In this document: one piece after another, positions 26,170 through 34,290 of the stretch
Numbering within the stretch: position 1 is the first letter of the stretch
Layout of the letters: the number at the start of each line of letters is the position of its first letter
Origin: Streptomyces humicola
GTDB taxonomy: Bacteria > Actinomycetota > Actinomycetes > Streptomycetales > Streptomycetaceae
NCBI RefSeq assembly: GCF_024436035.1
Contig: NZ_JANFNG010000035.1
Location: 1 to 64,000 of the forward strand
DNA length: 64,000 nt
Direction: 5' to 3'
Position numbers and translations under genes: made by a program
The notes under the pieces: model-generated
What the model saw: only the letters and a program-made list of their open reading frames with translations
Databases searched by the model: none
Told to the model about the DNA's origin: nothing

Positions 26170-27480
26170 ATGAGCAACAGCCCGCGGAACGCTAAATACG
26201 CCACCACTGAAGTGACTCAGCTTCTCAAAGATCTGCAAGAAGCTACACGCGCCACTCCGTTCGGTGGGCCGCAAAGTTACGTACCCCCGAAGGGGGGCGA
26301 AATCGCGGAGGCCAACTATCATCATTTCGTGTTCGGCCAACGCGGCTCCGGGAAATCCAGCCTGTTGCGCCACCTGCAAGAGCAGGTAGCCACCAACCAG
26401 CGCGCTGCAGTATGGATTGATCAGGAGATATTTGCCAATCTCAGCTATCCCGATGTGCTCGTCAGTGCGGTCCACGAGCTGATCAAGGGTGTCCGCGAAG
26501 CTCTTCTCCTGCGTACTCCGCAAATCGACAACCGTGGCTTCATTAAGAGAGTGCTCCGAATAAAGAATCAGCAGACGCCACTGGGTGTACTCGCAGAGGC
26601 ATTAGGCGAGGCTGCCGGCCAGCTTGAGTTGCTAAAATTTGCGCCACTAGACAGAAAAGTGCAATGGACGGTGAGTGACGAAGCCGGCCGAACCGCCAGC
26701 GGCAGCGCTGGCGTCAAGATGAGGCTTGTCTCTCTAGATGCGAAGGCCGAGGACAGCAGCAAGCTATCTGTCTCCGCGAGCGAGGTTGTCGAAGGATCGA
26801 AAGAGCAATACCTGGAAAGAGCGTTGACGAATTTTCGAACGCTAATCACAGAGGCGGCAAAAGAGACCGGCGGCGGCTTTGCCTTCATTGACGATCTTTA
26901 CCAGCTACGACGCGACGTCCAGCCGCTGGTGCTCGGTTACCTGCACCGCTTGGTTAAAGACACTGGCATTTGGCTGAAAGTCGGAAGCATCAGGTACTCG
27001 ACGGTCACTTTCAAGCCGGGGGATCCCCCGCGCGGTATGCAAATTGGACATGATGCCCATGAGGTCCCACTGGACCGCGGCCTGCGACACTTCAAAGCAA
27101 CGCAAGACTTCCTAGAAGAGATTCTAGCGACTATTGCCGCCAAATCTGAGGTGGATGTCAAAGATCTCTTCACAGACGATGCCCGCAAACGTCTCGTGCT
27201 GGCCGCTGGGGGAGTGGCCCGCGATTACCTGCGGTTGGCCTCTGGCTCCATCACCGAAGCTAGAAACCGGGGGGTTAGTGACAAAACCGGATCTCACCGA
27301 GTTATCGTGGAAGATGTCAATAAAGCAGCTGGCCTGATTTCCCCGACCAAGTTCGATGACCTTCGCAAAGACGAGCCCGCTGAAGCCCAGCAACTTGAGA
27401 GGCTTGTCAGGAAGCTCACTGAGTTTTGTCGTGAAAAAAAGCCGCCTACTTTCTTGTGGCAACCGATGACATCGAGTTGA
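26170..27480 (+). CDS. P-loop ATPase, zero-frame product of a frameshifted gene
   Basis: 436 residues with Walker A FGQRGSGKSSLLRHL (about residue 56) and a Walker B-like GGGFAFIDDLYQL (about 240), as in AAA/STAND ATPases of the ORC-like type. GC content and codon use are much lower than in the rest of the window, and a perfect TATAAT lies at 26117, pointing to horizontal acquisition. The zero frame stops shortly after AAA-AAAG at 27434-27441; the next frame continues the protein (27441-27803), giving about 544 aa. Cargo of element A; a defence role is possible but not shown. Confidence 0.75.
   Translation: MSNSPRNAKYATTEVTQLLKDLQEATRATPFGGPQSYVPPKGGEIAEANYHHFVFGQRGSGKSSLLRHLQEQVATNQRAAVWIDQEIFANLSYPDVLVSAVHELIKGVREALLLRTPQIDNRGFIKRVLRIKNQQTPLGVLAEALGEAAGQLELLKFAPLDRKVQWTVSDEAGRTASGSAGVKMRLVSLDAKAEDSSKLSVSASEVVEGSKEQYLERALTNFRTLITEAAKETGGGFAFIDDLYQLRRDVQPLVLGYLHRLVKDTGIWLKVGSIRYSTVTFKPGDPPRGMQIGHDAHEVPLDRGLRHFKATQDFLEEILATIAAKSEVDVKDLFTDDARKRLVLAAGGVARDYLRLASGSITEARNRGVSDKTGSHRVIVEDVNKAAGLISPTKFDDLRKDEPAEAQQLERLVRKLTEFCREKKPPTFLWQPMTSS
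27435..27441 (+). other. slippery heptamer A-AAA-AAG at the frame change
   Basis: In the reading frame of the ATPase the codons are GAA AAA AAG, exactly the dnaX-type -1 slippery site. A -1 shift moves translation to GCC GCC TAC TTT CTT GTG GCA and on into a 120-residue C-terminal segment. No clear stimulatory stem was found downstream. A real indel in a run of seven A is the plain alternative. Confidence 0.6.
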
Positions 27481-27803
27481 GCGATCAAATCAATAAGCTG
27501 CAACACCTTCGATTCACCCATCTTCTTGTCGAGAGCGAGACGGTTCCCGACAAAGGATCTCAACGCTTCAACGTTTGGCTTCTCGACGTCGCGGAGTTGA
27601 GTGCCCAACGGGCGACCACCGGCATGGACTTCCTTAAATGGGAGAAGCGGGAAAATCGTCGTCAAAGACGTCTCATTTTCACAGTCGATGCCACTAGCTC
27701 TGCCGCGGTCGCTGGGACGGGCACGAGTCCAGACGGTCAGACGGCTGGAACGATGCTGCTTGAAGAAGGAGGAGTCGAGCAACCGACGCTGGATGACGCG
27801 TAG
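27441..27803 (+). CDS. C-terminal part of the ATPase in the -1 frame
   Basis: This frame reads AAYFLVATDDIELSDQINKL, then HLRFTHLLVESETVPDKGSQ and WLLDVAELSAQRATTGMDFL, continuous in sense with the upstream ATPase. A GTG at 27456 could start it separately, but no ribosome binding site precedes it. It has the same low-GC codon use as the upstream part, then GC rises after about 27690, so the last 30 residues may not be original. Confidence 0.6.
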   Translation, partial: AAYFLVATDDIELSDQINKLQHLRFTHLLVESETVPDKGSQRFNVWLLDVAELSAQRATTGMDFLKWEKRENRRQRRLIFTVDATSSAAVAGTGTSPDGQTAGTMLLEEGGVEQPTLDDA

Positions 27804-28017
27804 CGGAATGCCGTTTGGGGCGTGATTGGTCAGATGTCGGTCTGCGCGGCCTGACGGGGCAAGGGCCGACCGGGGATCGAACTCCAATTCGCCGGTCACA
27901 ACAAAAGCTCGGCGGGGCCATGCGCCTGTGCCTACTCGGCCTCACATCCACCCCGCGCCCCGATGCGACCCGGTTGCGCCCTATCGTCCCCTGCGCTCGG
28001 CGCTCAGCCTCCACCAC

Positions 28018-28521
28018 ATGGGGGCGACTCAGAACACCAACCAGAACGTATGCCAGGGGTGCCACACGTCCGACACTACCGTGAAGCAACGTGGCCGCAT
28101 CTGCCTCATGGCCGTTCTCTGCGATCCCTGTTGGAACGCTTACGTTAACGAGCTTGCCATCGAGGAAGGTGCCACCGCCCCTCCCAAGGTTGAACCTGAT
28201 CCGGACGATTTCGCCCTGTATGAGCCTGCAACCTGTGGCGACTGCGGGGCGGTGGTCAGGCACTACCCCACCAACTACGACCGATGGGTCTACCTGGCCA
28301 TCGAAGACCTCCCGGCCAAGGACGTGGCCCCTCGCTATCGGTGGCGGCTGGAGACGATACGGGGCCGGCATTCTCGCGTTCCTGTCGACATCGTGGCCGT
28401 GAGGATCCGCGGTATGGAACCACTCCCCAGCGACCCCGTACGCCCCGCACACCGGGCAGTGTGTCTCAACCCCGACACCAAGCACGAAGCCGAGCAGGAA
28501 CGCGCCACGGACCCGAAGTGA
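28018..28521 (+). CDS. DUF6083-type zinc-ribbon protein
   Basis: 167 residues with three CxxC-type pairs (CQGC, CDPCW, CGDCG) and the segment VVRHYPTNYDRWVYLAIEDL, then DIVAVRIRGMEPLPSDPV, a pattern I associate with DUF6083 proteins of Streptomyces. It probably binds zinc; no enzymatic motif is seen. The ATG at 28018 is chosen because the conserved region begins just after. GC is back to normal compared with the ATPase gene. Confidence 0.7.
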   Translation: MGATQNTNQNVCQGCHTSDTTVKQRGRICLMAVLCDPCWNAYVNELAIEEGATAPPKVEPDPDDFALYEPATCGDCGAVVRHYPTNYDRWVYLAIEDLPAKDVAPRYRWRLETIRGRHSRVPVDIVAVRIRGMEPLPSDPVRPAHRAVCLNPDTKHEAEQERATDPK

Positions 28522-28622
28522 TGCAACCCGATGCCCTGGAGCCAGGCCAGCGCCTATGGGTCCGGGTCGCGCGACGGCCCGCCGGGGCCGTCTCGGGGCC
28601 GTCCGACGTTGACCACCGCTGA
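28521..28622 (+). CDS. tiny ORF coupled to the DUF6083 gene, 33 aa
   Basis: The ATG overlaps the stop of the preceding gene (TGATG) and encodes MQPDALEPGQRLWVRVARRP and 13 more residues. Coupling and good codon use favour translation, but its shortness leaves open that it is the remnant of a longer protein. Confidence 0.35.
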   Translation: MQPDALEPGQRLWVRVARRPAGAVSGPSDVDHR

Positions 28623-28915
28623 CAGACTATGACACCCACTCCCCGCATCAGCGCATGTCAATCAACTACCCCGAATCATCACACGACTTGAGGAAGCACT
28701 GAAACCAGTTCTAGTTATAGTGAATACGGTCGGGCGACCGGGCAGTTTGCATCGGGGCGCGTGCTGCGTGCCACATCCGTGCCAGAACGACCGGTCATCC
28801 ACAGTCACTCGCGGACCACGGGGGCGAGAGAGCGCAGGTCAAGGCATAGGGCGACCATACGCGGGATGACCAGCGCAGATGTTACAGAGATCATCCCGGG
28901 CTCCTAAGGCGGGTG
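28623..28915. other. non-coding stretch in element A
   Basis: About 290 bp of relatively AT-rich sequence (28640-28740). A hairpin formed by CGGGATGA (28861-28868) and TCATCCCG (28891-28898) lies just before the end of the convergent PH-domain gene and may act as a terminator. No gene or RNA is recognised. Confidence 0.35.
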
Positions 28916-29320
28916 TCACTTGCGGACTTGCGTGCGCACTATCGCCATGACCTCGGCGAACCGATCTTCCTGGGGCTCCAGGCCGCCCAGGTCGCTCAGC
29001 GCGAACGAGGTGTACTTGAACCCGTCAAGAGTGTGGAACTGTGCGCCAGCGCCATTCAGACTCACCGAGCTGACGCCGGACCACGGCAGATGCTGGGTCC
29101 CCCAGGGATTGACCGTAACGATCCCGTCGGTGGTGAGTTCGAGACGTACGCGCAGCAGTACCCACCAACCGAACAGGCCGAAGCCGACCGCGAAGGCCAT
29201 CGCCTCGCCCGCGGAAGCCAGATGGCTCAGGTCCGGGTGCACCAGCAGCTCCAACCACGTCGACATGGCCGCGGCAGCAGGGAGCACAGCGAACGCGTAG
29301 CCGGCGGCACGGCGATACAT
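28916..29320 (-). CDS. PH domain-containing membrane protein
   Basis: 134 residues with two N-terminal membrane helices (AAGYAFAVLPAAAAMSTWL and AMAFAVGFGLFGWWVLLRV) followed by a short bacterial PH-like domain (RLELTTDGIVTVNPWGTQHL, PWSGVSSVSLNGAG). The ATG at 29320 is preferred because the helix begins there, but a GTG five codons earlier is also open and has GGAG nearby. Cargo of element A; function unknown. Confidence 0.65.
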   Translation of the reverse strand: MYRRAAGYAFAVLPAAAAMSTWLELLVHPDLSHLASAGEAMAFAVGFGLFGWWVLLRVRLELTTDGIVTVNPWGTQHLPWSGVSSVSLNGAGAQFHTLDGFKYTSFALSDLGGLEPQEDRFAEVMAIVRTQVRK

Positions 29321-29710
29321 GCCGAGTCGCCACACTCCGAGAACGGTGCCACGCGTATCGTCCACAGCGCTCCATGATGCACGCGCAGGGCCCTGACAGG
29401 AACCGAGAGGCGCTGCTGGTTGGTACAGCAGCGAAGTACAGCAACCTCCGCGACCGCAGGCGACCGGAGCCACCCGTCAGCGACCGAACGGCAGCCTGTA
29501 TGACCGCCGATGACCGATCCATCTAGAGCTACGGATCAGCAGGCCCGCTCGACTACCGACGGCGTCTCGCCTAGCCGAGACCGCCGCCTCCGCGCTCTTG
29601 AAGAGCTAACGTGGCCCAGGCGTTCGCCGTCGGTGCGACGGTTGACAGGGGCGCCGTGCTGTCTTAGCCGTGCGGCGGAGTATCGCGCGGCGTAGCAGGA
29701 GGGGGACGCG
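29321..29710. other. non-coding stretch upstream of the DUF4231 gene
   Basis: About 390 bp containing the promoters of the two divergent genes. The stretch GTGCATCATGGAGCGC-like sequence near 29370 (minus strand) and the AGGAGGGGG box at 29697 are the only signals noted. No RNA or repeat is recognised. Confidence 0.3.
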
Positions 29711-30232
29711 GTGGTCGGTGAGCAGCCGGACGACACATCATTGGGGGACTTCACGACGGCGCAGGGATATCTGGATAACAGGCTGTCCCAATACCAGGGC
29801 TGGTACGACCGCAAGGCCGTCAAGGCGAAAGCCATGCATTTACGTATGCGCACCGTCTCTGTGGTCGGTGGCGCCTTGGTGCCCGTCTTCGTGAATATCA
29901 ACCTGCCGAGCTTCCGGTTCATCGCGACGGTTCTAAGCCTGGTGGTCGTGGGATCAGTGTCGCTGGAGAGCGTCTACCGGTACCGGGAGCAGTGGAAGAA
30001 CTACCGCTCGACGGAACAACTGTTGGGTCATGAACGGATCTACTTCGAGACCAAGGTGGGCCCGTATGCGGGCCTGTCCGCCCAGGAGTCGTTCAAGACC
30101 CTGGTGACCAGGGTGGAGAAGGCCATCGCCAACGAAAACTCGGCCACGCTGAACGTTATGACGCTGGGCGGACAGGTGAGCTCCGACGTCCAGCCTCCGC
30201 GAGGCAGCGCCGACGAGTTGAAGGGCGGATGA
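29711..30232 (+). CDS. DUF4231 (SLATT-like two-TM) protein
   Basis: The 173-residue protein has an N-terminal helix with YLDNRLSQYQGWYDRKAVKA, two adjacent membrane helices (TVSVVGGALVPVFVNINL; FIATVLSLVVVGSVSLESVY) and a cytoplasmic helix with EQWKNYRSTEQLLGHERIYF. This is the DUF4231/SLATT layout; relatives serve as membrane effectors near nucleotide-signalling defence genes. GTG start with AGGAGGGGG upstream. It is the last cargo gene before the right att of element A. Confidence 0.8.
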   Translation: MVGEQPDDTSLGDFTTAQGYLDNRLSQYQGWYDRKAVKAKAMHLRMRTVSVVGGALVPVFVNINLPSFRFIATVLSLVVVGSVSLESVYRYREQWKNYRSTEQLLGHERIYFETKVGPYAGLSAQESFKTLVTRVEKAIANENSATLNVMTLGGQVSSDVQPPRGSADELKGG

Positions 30233-30305
30233 TCCGGTACGGTCCATGCGGGGCCCGGCCGGCCGACGCGGGCCGACATCGTCGTAGGGCTCCCGGGCAG
30301 AGCCC

Positions 30306-30327
30306 CGTCTCAGTTTCCGTCTCATTC
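30306..30327. repeat. integrase arm-type repeat, element A right
   Basis: Identical over 22 bp to the repeat at 15879-15900 near the integrase. It lies about 105 bp before the att core of element A. Confidence 0.55.
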
Positions 30328-30431
30328 GCTGCCGTTCGGCCTCGTCCGGGACCGTGCGGGAGGCAGGGTAGCCACCACTCGGCGAACGCCCTTGAACTGT
30401 GACGAACACCCGCCTGACCTGCTTAAACAGA

Positions 30432-30487
30432 CTTGGAAAGCGTGTTGGGGGCAACCCCTCACGAGTTCGAATCTCGTATCCTCCGCA
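30432..30487 (+). repeat. att copy 2 (A/B junction)
   Basis: 56 bp identical to the tRNA-Ser 3' part at 15762-15817, lacking the 5' half of the tRNA, so not a functional tRNA. It is the right att of element A and left att of element B. Confidence 0.92.
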
Positions 30488-30503
30488 GCGCCTGAACAGG
30501 CAA

Positions 30504-30542
30504 AACGAGGGCCCCGACCGCTTAGCGGTCGGGGCCCTCGTT
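30504..30542. terminator. hairpin after att copy 2
   Basis: Perfect 18-bp arms (AACGAGGGCCCCGACCGC and its complement) around TTA, ending in TT. It has the same position relative to att and int as the hairpin at 15836. Confidence 0.8.
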
Positions 30543-30549
30543 GGCGTTT

Positions 30550-30574
30550 GGTCTCAGTTTTGGTCTCAGTTGGC
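30550..30574. repeat. integrase arm-type repeat, element B left
   Basis: GGTCTCAGTTTTGGTCTCAG: same type as in element A but with TTGG instead of CC between the units. Its partner is at 36749-36770. Confidence 0.5.
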
Positions 30575-31190
30575 CCTGCGCGGTCCGTCGCCAGCCCCAG
30601 CGGCTGATCTCCAGAGCAGCCCGCCGACCTTGTCCGCCGTGTCACGCAGGACCCGTCCGGTCAGATGCTGGTACCTGCGACGCACCCGGGCCGACTTGCC
30701 CGGCTCCCAGCCCATGATCGCGTCGACGATCACGTCGGGTACGCCGAGGATCAGCAGAACCGTTCCTGCGATGTGGCGTGCGTCATGCAGCCGCCCGTCG
30801 CGTACGCCCGCCGCTTTCAGCAGGTCCTTCCACCGGTGGTAGTCGGTATTCGGGTTGAGCGGCTCACCGGTCGGCGAGGTGAACACGTAACCCCTCTCCT
30901 CCCACAGGTCGCGGGCGAGTGCCCGCTCGCGATCCTGCTCGGCCTTGTGCCGTTTGAGCAGCTTTATCAGCTCGTCAGGAACGCCGATCGGACGCCTGCC
31001 CGCACGGGACTTCGTATCCTTCGTTTCACGGCGGGTGTTGATCTTCCGGGGACAGTACCCGGGCTTGCGTCCACAGCGGTCACCGCAGCCGTGCTTGTAG
31101 CGGGGTCGCAGCCGCCCGCGCCGGACCCGGATGAAACCGGCCTCGAAGTCAACGTCGCTCCACTGCAGGCCGAGCACCTCACCTGCTGAA
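30566..31190 (-). pseudogene. truncated AICE integrase of element B
   Basis: The frame encodes the C-terminal catalytic half: GEVLGLQWSDVDFEAGFIRV, the cysteine-rich insert HGCGDRCGRKPGYC, LHDARHIAGTVLLILG and a terminal RVRRRYQHLTG with the Tyr. It is clearly related to but distinct from the element A integrase. Everything before about residue 218 is gone: the frame meets unrelated sequence and a stop at about 31190. The active-site Arg of box I is lost, so it is inactive. Confidence 0.9.
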
Positions 31191-31451
31191 TTGGCGCATC
31201 ACCGGTATACCGAACAGGCGCCTCCTTGCGGCTACGGCCCGGAGCACTTTGGTCAATGGGTCAGCCAACCCTGCCGTGCCGCCGCCCAGGGCGCAGAGGC
31301 CGCCGCAGCCCAGTGACGTCGAGCGTCGACGACACGGCCGCTGAGATCGCCTGCCCGGCTTTGAGCCTCCGGCTACCTTGTGGGAAGCCAGGCGCTGCTT
31401 CCTTCACACAAGGTGGTCGGGGGCCACGGCTTCGGGCAGTTCGCAGTCGTC

Positions 31452-31760
31452 TCAGGATGTGACAGGCGAGCGTGTGGAGGTGCCGAGGTCTTCGAGGAGC
31501 ATGGCGAGCCAGCCCTCGCGGACGGCGGAGGCGTAGAGCTTGGGCACCGGGATGCCTCGGCTGCGCGCCGTACGCAGTGCCTGGTCCTCGCGGTGGAAAG
31601 GCGTCTTGGCATACTTGAAGATGGCCGTCGTCTCGTCGGGAAAAGCCACTCGCTCGACTCCGGACGTCGACCACACCCGAACCTCCTCCCGCTCGGGTGC
31701 TGGACGGTCGGTCTGGGTGCACAGGTCGGCGAGCAGTTCGGTGATGAGCGTCGGTTCCAT
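31452..31760 (-). pseudogene. phosphotransferase (APH-like kinase), N-terminal fragment
   Basis: 102 residues: VRVWSTSGVERVAFPDETTA, then FKYAKTPFHREDQALRTARS and AMLLEDLGTSTR. These are the N-lobe of an aminoglycoside-phosphotransferase-like kinase, with the ATP-binding Lys in FKYA. The catalytic loop and the rest (about 150 residues) are missing; the frame stops after LGTSTR. The ATG has GGAG 7 nt upstream. It follows the 249-aa gene, a frequent pairing in Streptomyces. Confidence 0.75.
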
Positions 31761-31849
31761 GGGCAGGGCTCCGTTCTGGTGAGGCGTCCAGGGCGGGCGG
31801 CGCGGGTTCGGCCCGCCCTGGAGCCGTCGTGGGGCGGTTCAGTTGACGA

Positions 31850-32599
31850 TCAGGCGGCGTCGGTCACGGGGTGGGCGTAGACCTGCGCGATCCACTCGGC
31901 CTTGAAGCGGGTGAGGTCCTCGCGGAATGCGGTCATCGAGGCACCGTAGGGGGCAACCACTCCGCCTGACTGGTCCGGCACGGACTGGCAGCCGTGCACC
32001 AGCCGTCCGCCGAGCGCCGCGTGGGCCTTGATGGAGTCGATCCGGCGGTGCTCGTTGAACCAGCCGCCGTGGTAGACCTCGTCGAGCATGCCGCCCATCT
32101 CGTCGTCCAGGTCGAAGACGACCGAGGTGGCGGCTGGGAAGAACCAGCACGGCCCGACGTTGGAGATGTGGCCGTCCAGCTCGACCTTGTTCAGCGCCAT
32201 CAGCGTGGAGGCTTGGCGCAGCATCCGAAGGTGATCGGCGGTGATCTGGGGCAGGCCCAGGCCGTTCAGGTGCTCGTCGCGGAACAGGTAGGCGTACACC
32301 TCGTAGGCGATGGCCAGGACCCGGGCCGCGTCGGAGGTGGAGTGGCCGTGGGCCTTCACGAAGTCGAGGGCCATCTGCTCGACCGCGCTCTCGGTCGTCT
32401 CCTCCGTGGGCAGCAACTCGGCCTTGACCAGCTCCCAGTCGGCGACGAGCCAGGTGTGCGACTCGAACCGGAAGAAGTACTGGGCGGGGTCGATGGTGAT
32501 GTGCTTGCCGTCCACCGTGATGCCCGGCAGGCGGCTCCAGGGCGGGTCGAACGCCTCGGGCAGTTCGACCGACATCAGCCTGGTGTCGATGGTGGTCAC
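31850..32599 (-). CDS. conserved hypothetical protein, 249 aa
   Basis: Soluble, mostly helical, with conserved-looking stretches (YFFRFESHTWLVADWELVKA; AHGHSTSDAARVLAIAYEVY; LDEVYHGGWFNEHRRIDSIK; LGGRLVHGCQSVPDQSGGVV). I know of close relatives beside phosphotransferase and XRE-regulator genes in other Streptomyces, but no function. The GTG at 32599 has GGAGA upstream. Full length compared with relatives as I remember them. Confidence 0.65.
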   Translation of the reverse strand: MTTIDTRLMSVELPEAFDPPWSRLPGITVDGKHITIDPAQYFFRFESHTWLVADWELVKAELLPTEETTESAVEQMALDFVKAHGHSTSDAARVLAIAYEVYAYLFRDEHLNGLGLPQITADHLRMLRQASTLMALNKVELDGHISNVGPCWFFPAATSVVFDLDDEMGGMLDEVYHGGWFNEHRRIDSIKAHAALGGRLVHGCQSVPDQSGGVVAPYGASMTAFREDLTRFKAEWIAQVYAHPVTDAA

Positions 32600-32815
32600 C
32601 GTGTCTCCGTCTCTTCGCAGGCGGTGCTGGGCACAGGCGTGCCCGAACCGCGTGAACGGACCTGGGAGGCCGCCCGGATCCGGGAAGCCTGGCATGTGGT
32701 AGGTCGTCGGCTCCGGGCGGCTGACAATCAGTGAACCGCCCGGCCCTCACTGTCGGTACGGTGGTGACCACGCGAGGTGGTATACGCGGTTTACAGCTTC
32801 GGGTCGGAGGGGATC

Positions 32816-33550
32816 GTGGCACCGTCGAGAGAGCCCAACGTCCGCTTGCGCGAGGCCATCGCCGCGGTTGGCTGCACCTATGAGGCGCTGGCGAAAGACG
32901 TCCGGCGCATCGCGGCCGAGAACGGCGAGATCCTCCGGACAAACAAGTCGGCGGTCTCCCACTGGGTCAACGGCGCCGAACCCACCGGCCAGACAGGCCA
33001 GTACGTTGCCGAAGCCCTCTCCCGCCGAGCTGGCAGGATCGTCACCCCTACGGAGATCGGCTTCCGGAATAGTGAGGAGCCCGTAGAGCTCAGCACCGAT
33101 CCGGTCGTCACCGCCACAGACCTGGGACGACCGACGTCGAACGCCGCCGATTTTTAGCGATCGCAGCCTTCACCACCGCCAGGGTCGCCATGCCTCTCGG
33201 CTACGACCACGAGGCCACCTCCCCCTGCTGCGCGCCCGCACCGGTCGCACCATGGTGGGCGAGGAGGACGTCGACGTGGTCCGGCAGATCACGACCGCCT
33301 TCAGCGCTGCCGACGAACTCTCGGCGGAGGCCACGGATTGACTACCGTCACCGCCTACCTCGCCGACACCGCAGCCCCCATGCTCCGCGCCCGCTTCCCC
33401 TCCAACTTCATGCGACGCCAAGCCTTCGGTGCCGTCGCCGAACTGGCCTACCTCGCAGGGTGGAAGCACCACGACCTCGGACATGAGGGCGCCGCCCAGC
33501 GCTACTACCAGGTCGGCTACCAACTTGCCTGTGAAGCGGACCCCCCAACA
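32816..33550 (+). pseudogene. XRE/TPR-type regulator, frameshifted and truncated
   Basis: The first frame gives a helix-turn-helix region (RLREAIAAVGCTYEALAKDV; LRTNKSAVSHWVNGAEPTGQ) and ends at 33157. The protein then continues in other frames: LLRARTGRTMVGEEDVDVVR and FSAADELSAEATD, then LTTVTAYLADTAAPMLRARF and AELAYLAGWKHHDLGHEG. The end is missing: after LACEADP the sequence passes directly into the NUDIX leader. At least two frameshifts plus a 3' deletion, so it is not functional. Confidence 0.8.
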
Positions 33551-33573
33551 ACCCGGCTAAGGAAGGGACCATC

Positions 33574-34065
33574 GTGGCTCAGCCGAAGACCGACGAACCC
33601 CGCGCCCTCAAGCCAGCCCTCGAAGCGATGACCCTCCTCGTCGCCGCAGTCATCGTCCACGACAAGCCCACCAACCGCGTCGTGCTCCTGCAACGCGGTC
33701 CGAACGCCAAGTTCGCCCAGGGCATGTGGGACCTGCCCGTCGGCAAGAGCGAACCCGGCGAGCCGATCACCGAGACGGCTGTTCGCGAGCTCCGCGAGGA
33801 GACCGGCCTGATCGTCAAGCCGGAATCCCTGCACGTCGCCCACATCATCCACGGCGCCCGGGGCGTCGAAGCCCCCAACGGCTTCCTCACCGTCGTCTTC
33901 GCCGCCCACGAATGGTCCGGCGAACCGGAGAACCGCGAGCCCGGCAAGCACGCCCAGGTCAGCTGGGTCGACGCCGACGCCCTCCCCGGAGAGTTTGTAC
34001 CTTCCACTGCCGCCGCACTTCATCGGTACCTCGCCAACGGCCCCCAGGTATCGCTGCACGGCTGA
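33574..34065 (+). CDS. NUDIX hydrolase
   Basis: 163 residues with a complete NUDIX box (GKSEPGE, then RELREETGL) and the flanking GMWDLPVG strand and GFLTVVFAAHEWSGEPENRE. It probably hydrolyses a nucleoside diphosphate derivative; the substrate is unknown. GTG start with AAGGAAGGGA upstream. Similar genes usually follow the XRE/TPR regulator, which is broken here. It differs from the Pif-like gene of element A. Confidence 0.85.
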   Translation: MAQPKTDEPRALKPALEAMTLLVAAVIVHDKPTNRVVLLQRGPNAKFAQGMWDLPVGKSEPGEPITETAVRELREETGLIVKPESLHVAHIIHGARGVEAPNGFLTVVFAAHEWSGEPENREPGKHAQVSWVDADALPGEFVPSTAAALHRYLANGPQVSLHG

Positions 34066-34290
34066 GCAACGGCGCCCTCGACGGCGACTGGCGCTTCTGG
34101 GAGACGGTCGCCGAGCCGCTCGTATCGGACCTGTCCACCGAGTCGATACCACGCAACCGGTCGACGTGCCGGCTTTCGCCTCCCTGATCAACGTCTTCAT
34201 TGAGACCCGAGGCTGAAGCGAGCTTCCAGCGGACATAGAGGATGAAGCAGACGACGCGAGAGCGTGATCGTCCTCGCATACATTGGGCAC
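34066..34290. other. gene relics between the NUDIX and murJ-like genes
   Basis: One frame reads LSNGALDGDWRFWETVAEPL and continues for about 20 residues, probably the scar of another cargo gene. No intact ORF. Confidence 0.35.

Larger units (their letters stand above)
15762..30487. mobile_element. element A: intact pSAM2-like integrative and conjugative element (AICE), 14.7 kb
   Basis: Bounded by two identical 56-bp copies of the tRNA-Ser 3' end (15762-15817 and 30432-30487). It contains the AICE core in the expected order on the minus strand: integrase, excisionase, RepSA-type initiator, spd-like membrane proteins, FtsK-like translocase, SCO3933-type protein and a GntR repressor, then a divergent NUDIX gene. 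Cargo (ATPase, DUF6083, PH-domain and DUF4231 proteins) lies between a large inverted-repeat region and the right att site. An IS481-type element has inserted at 24567-25588. Whether it still excises is unknown. Confidence 0.88.

Noticed and set aside
30421..30487. tRNA-Ser gene at att copy 2 (also at 36864, 39833, 45408)
   Set aside because: Only the 3' half is present; there is no acceptor 5' strand or D-arm, so these are att sites, not tRNAs.
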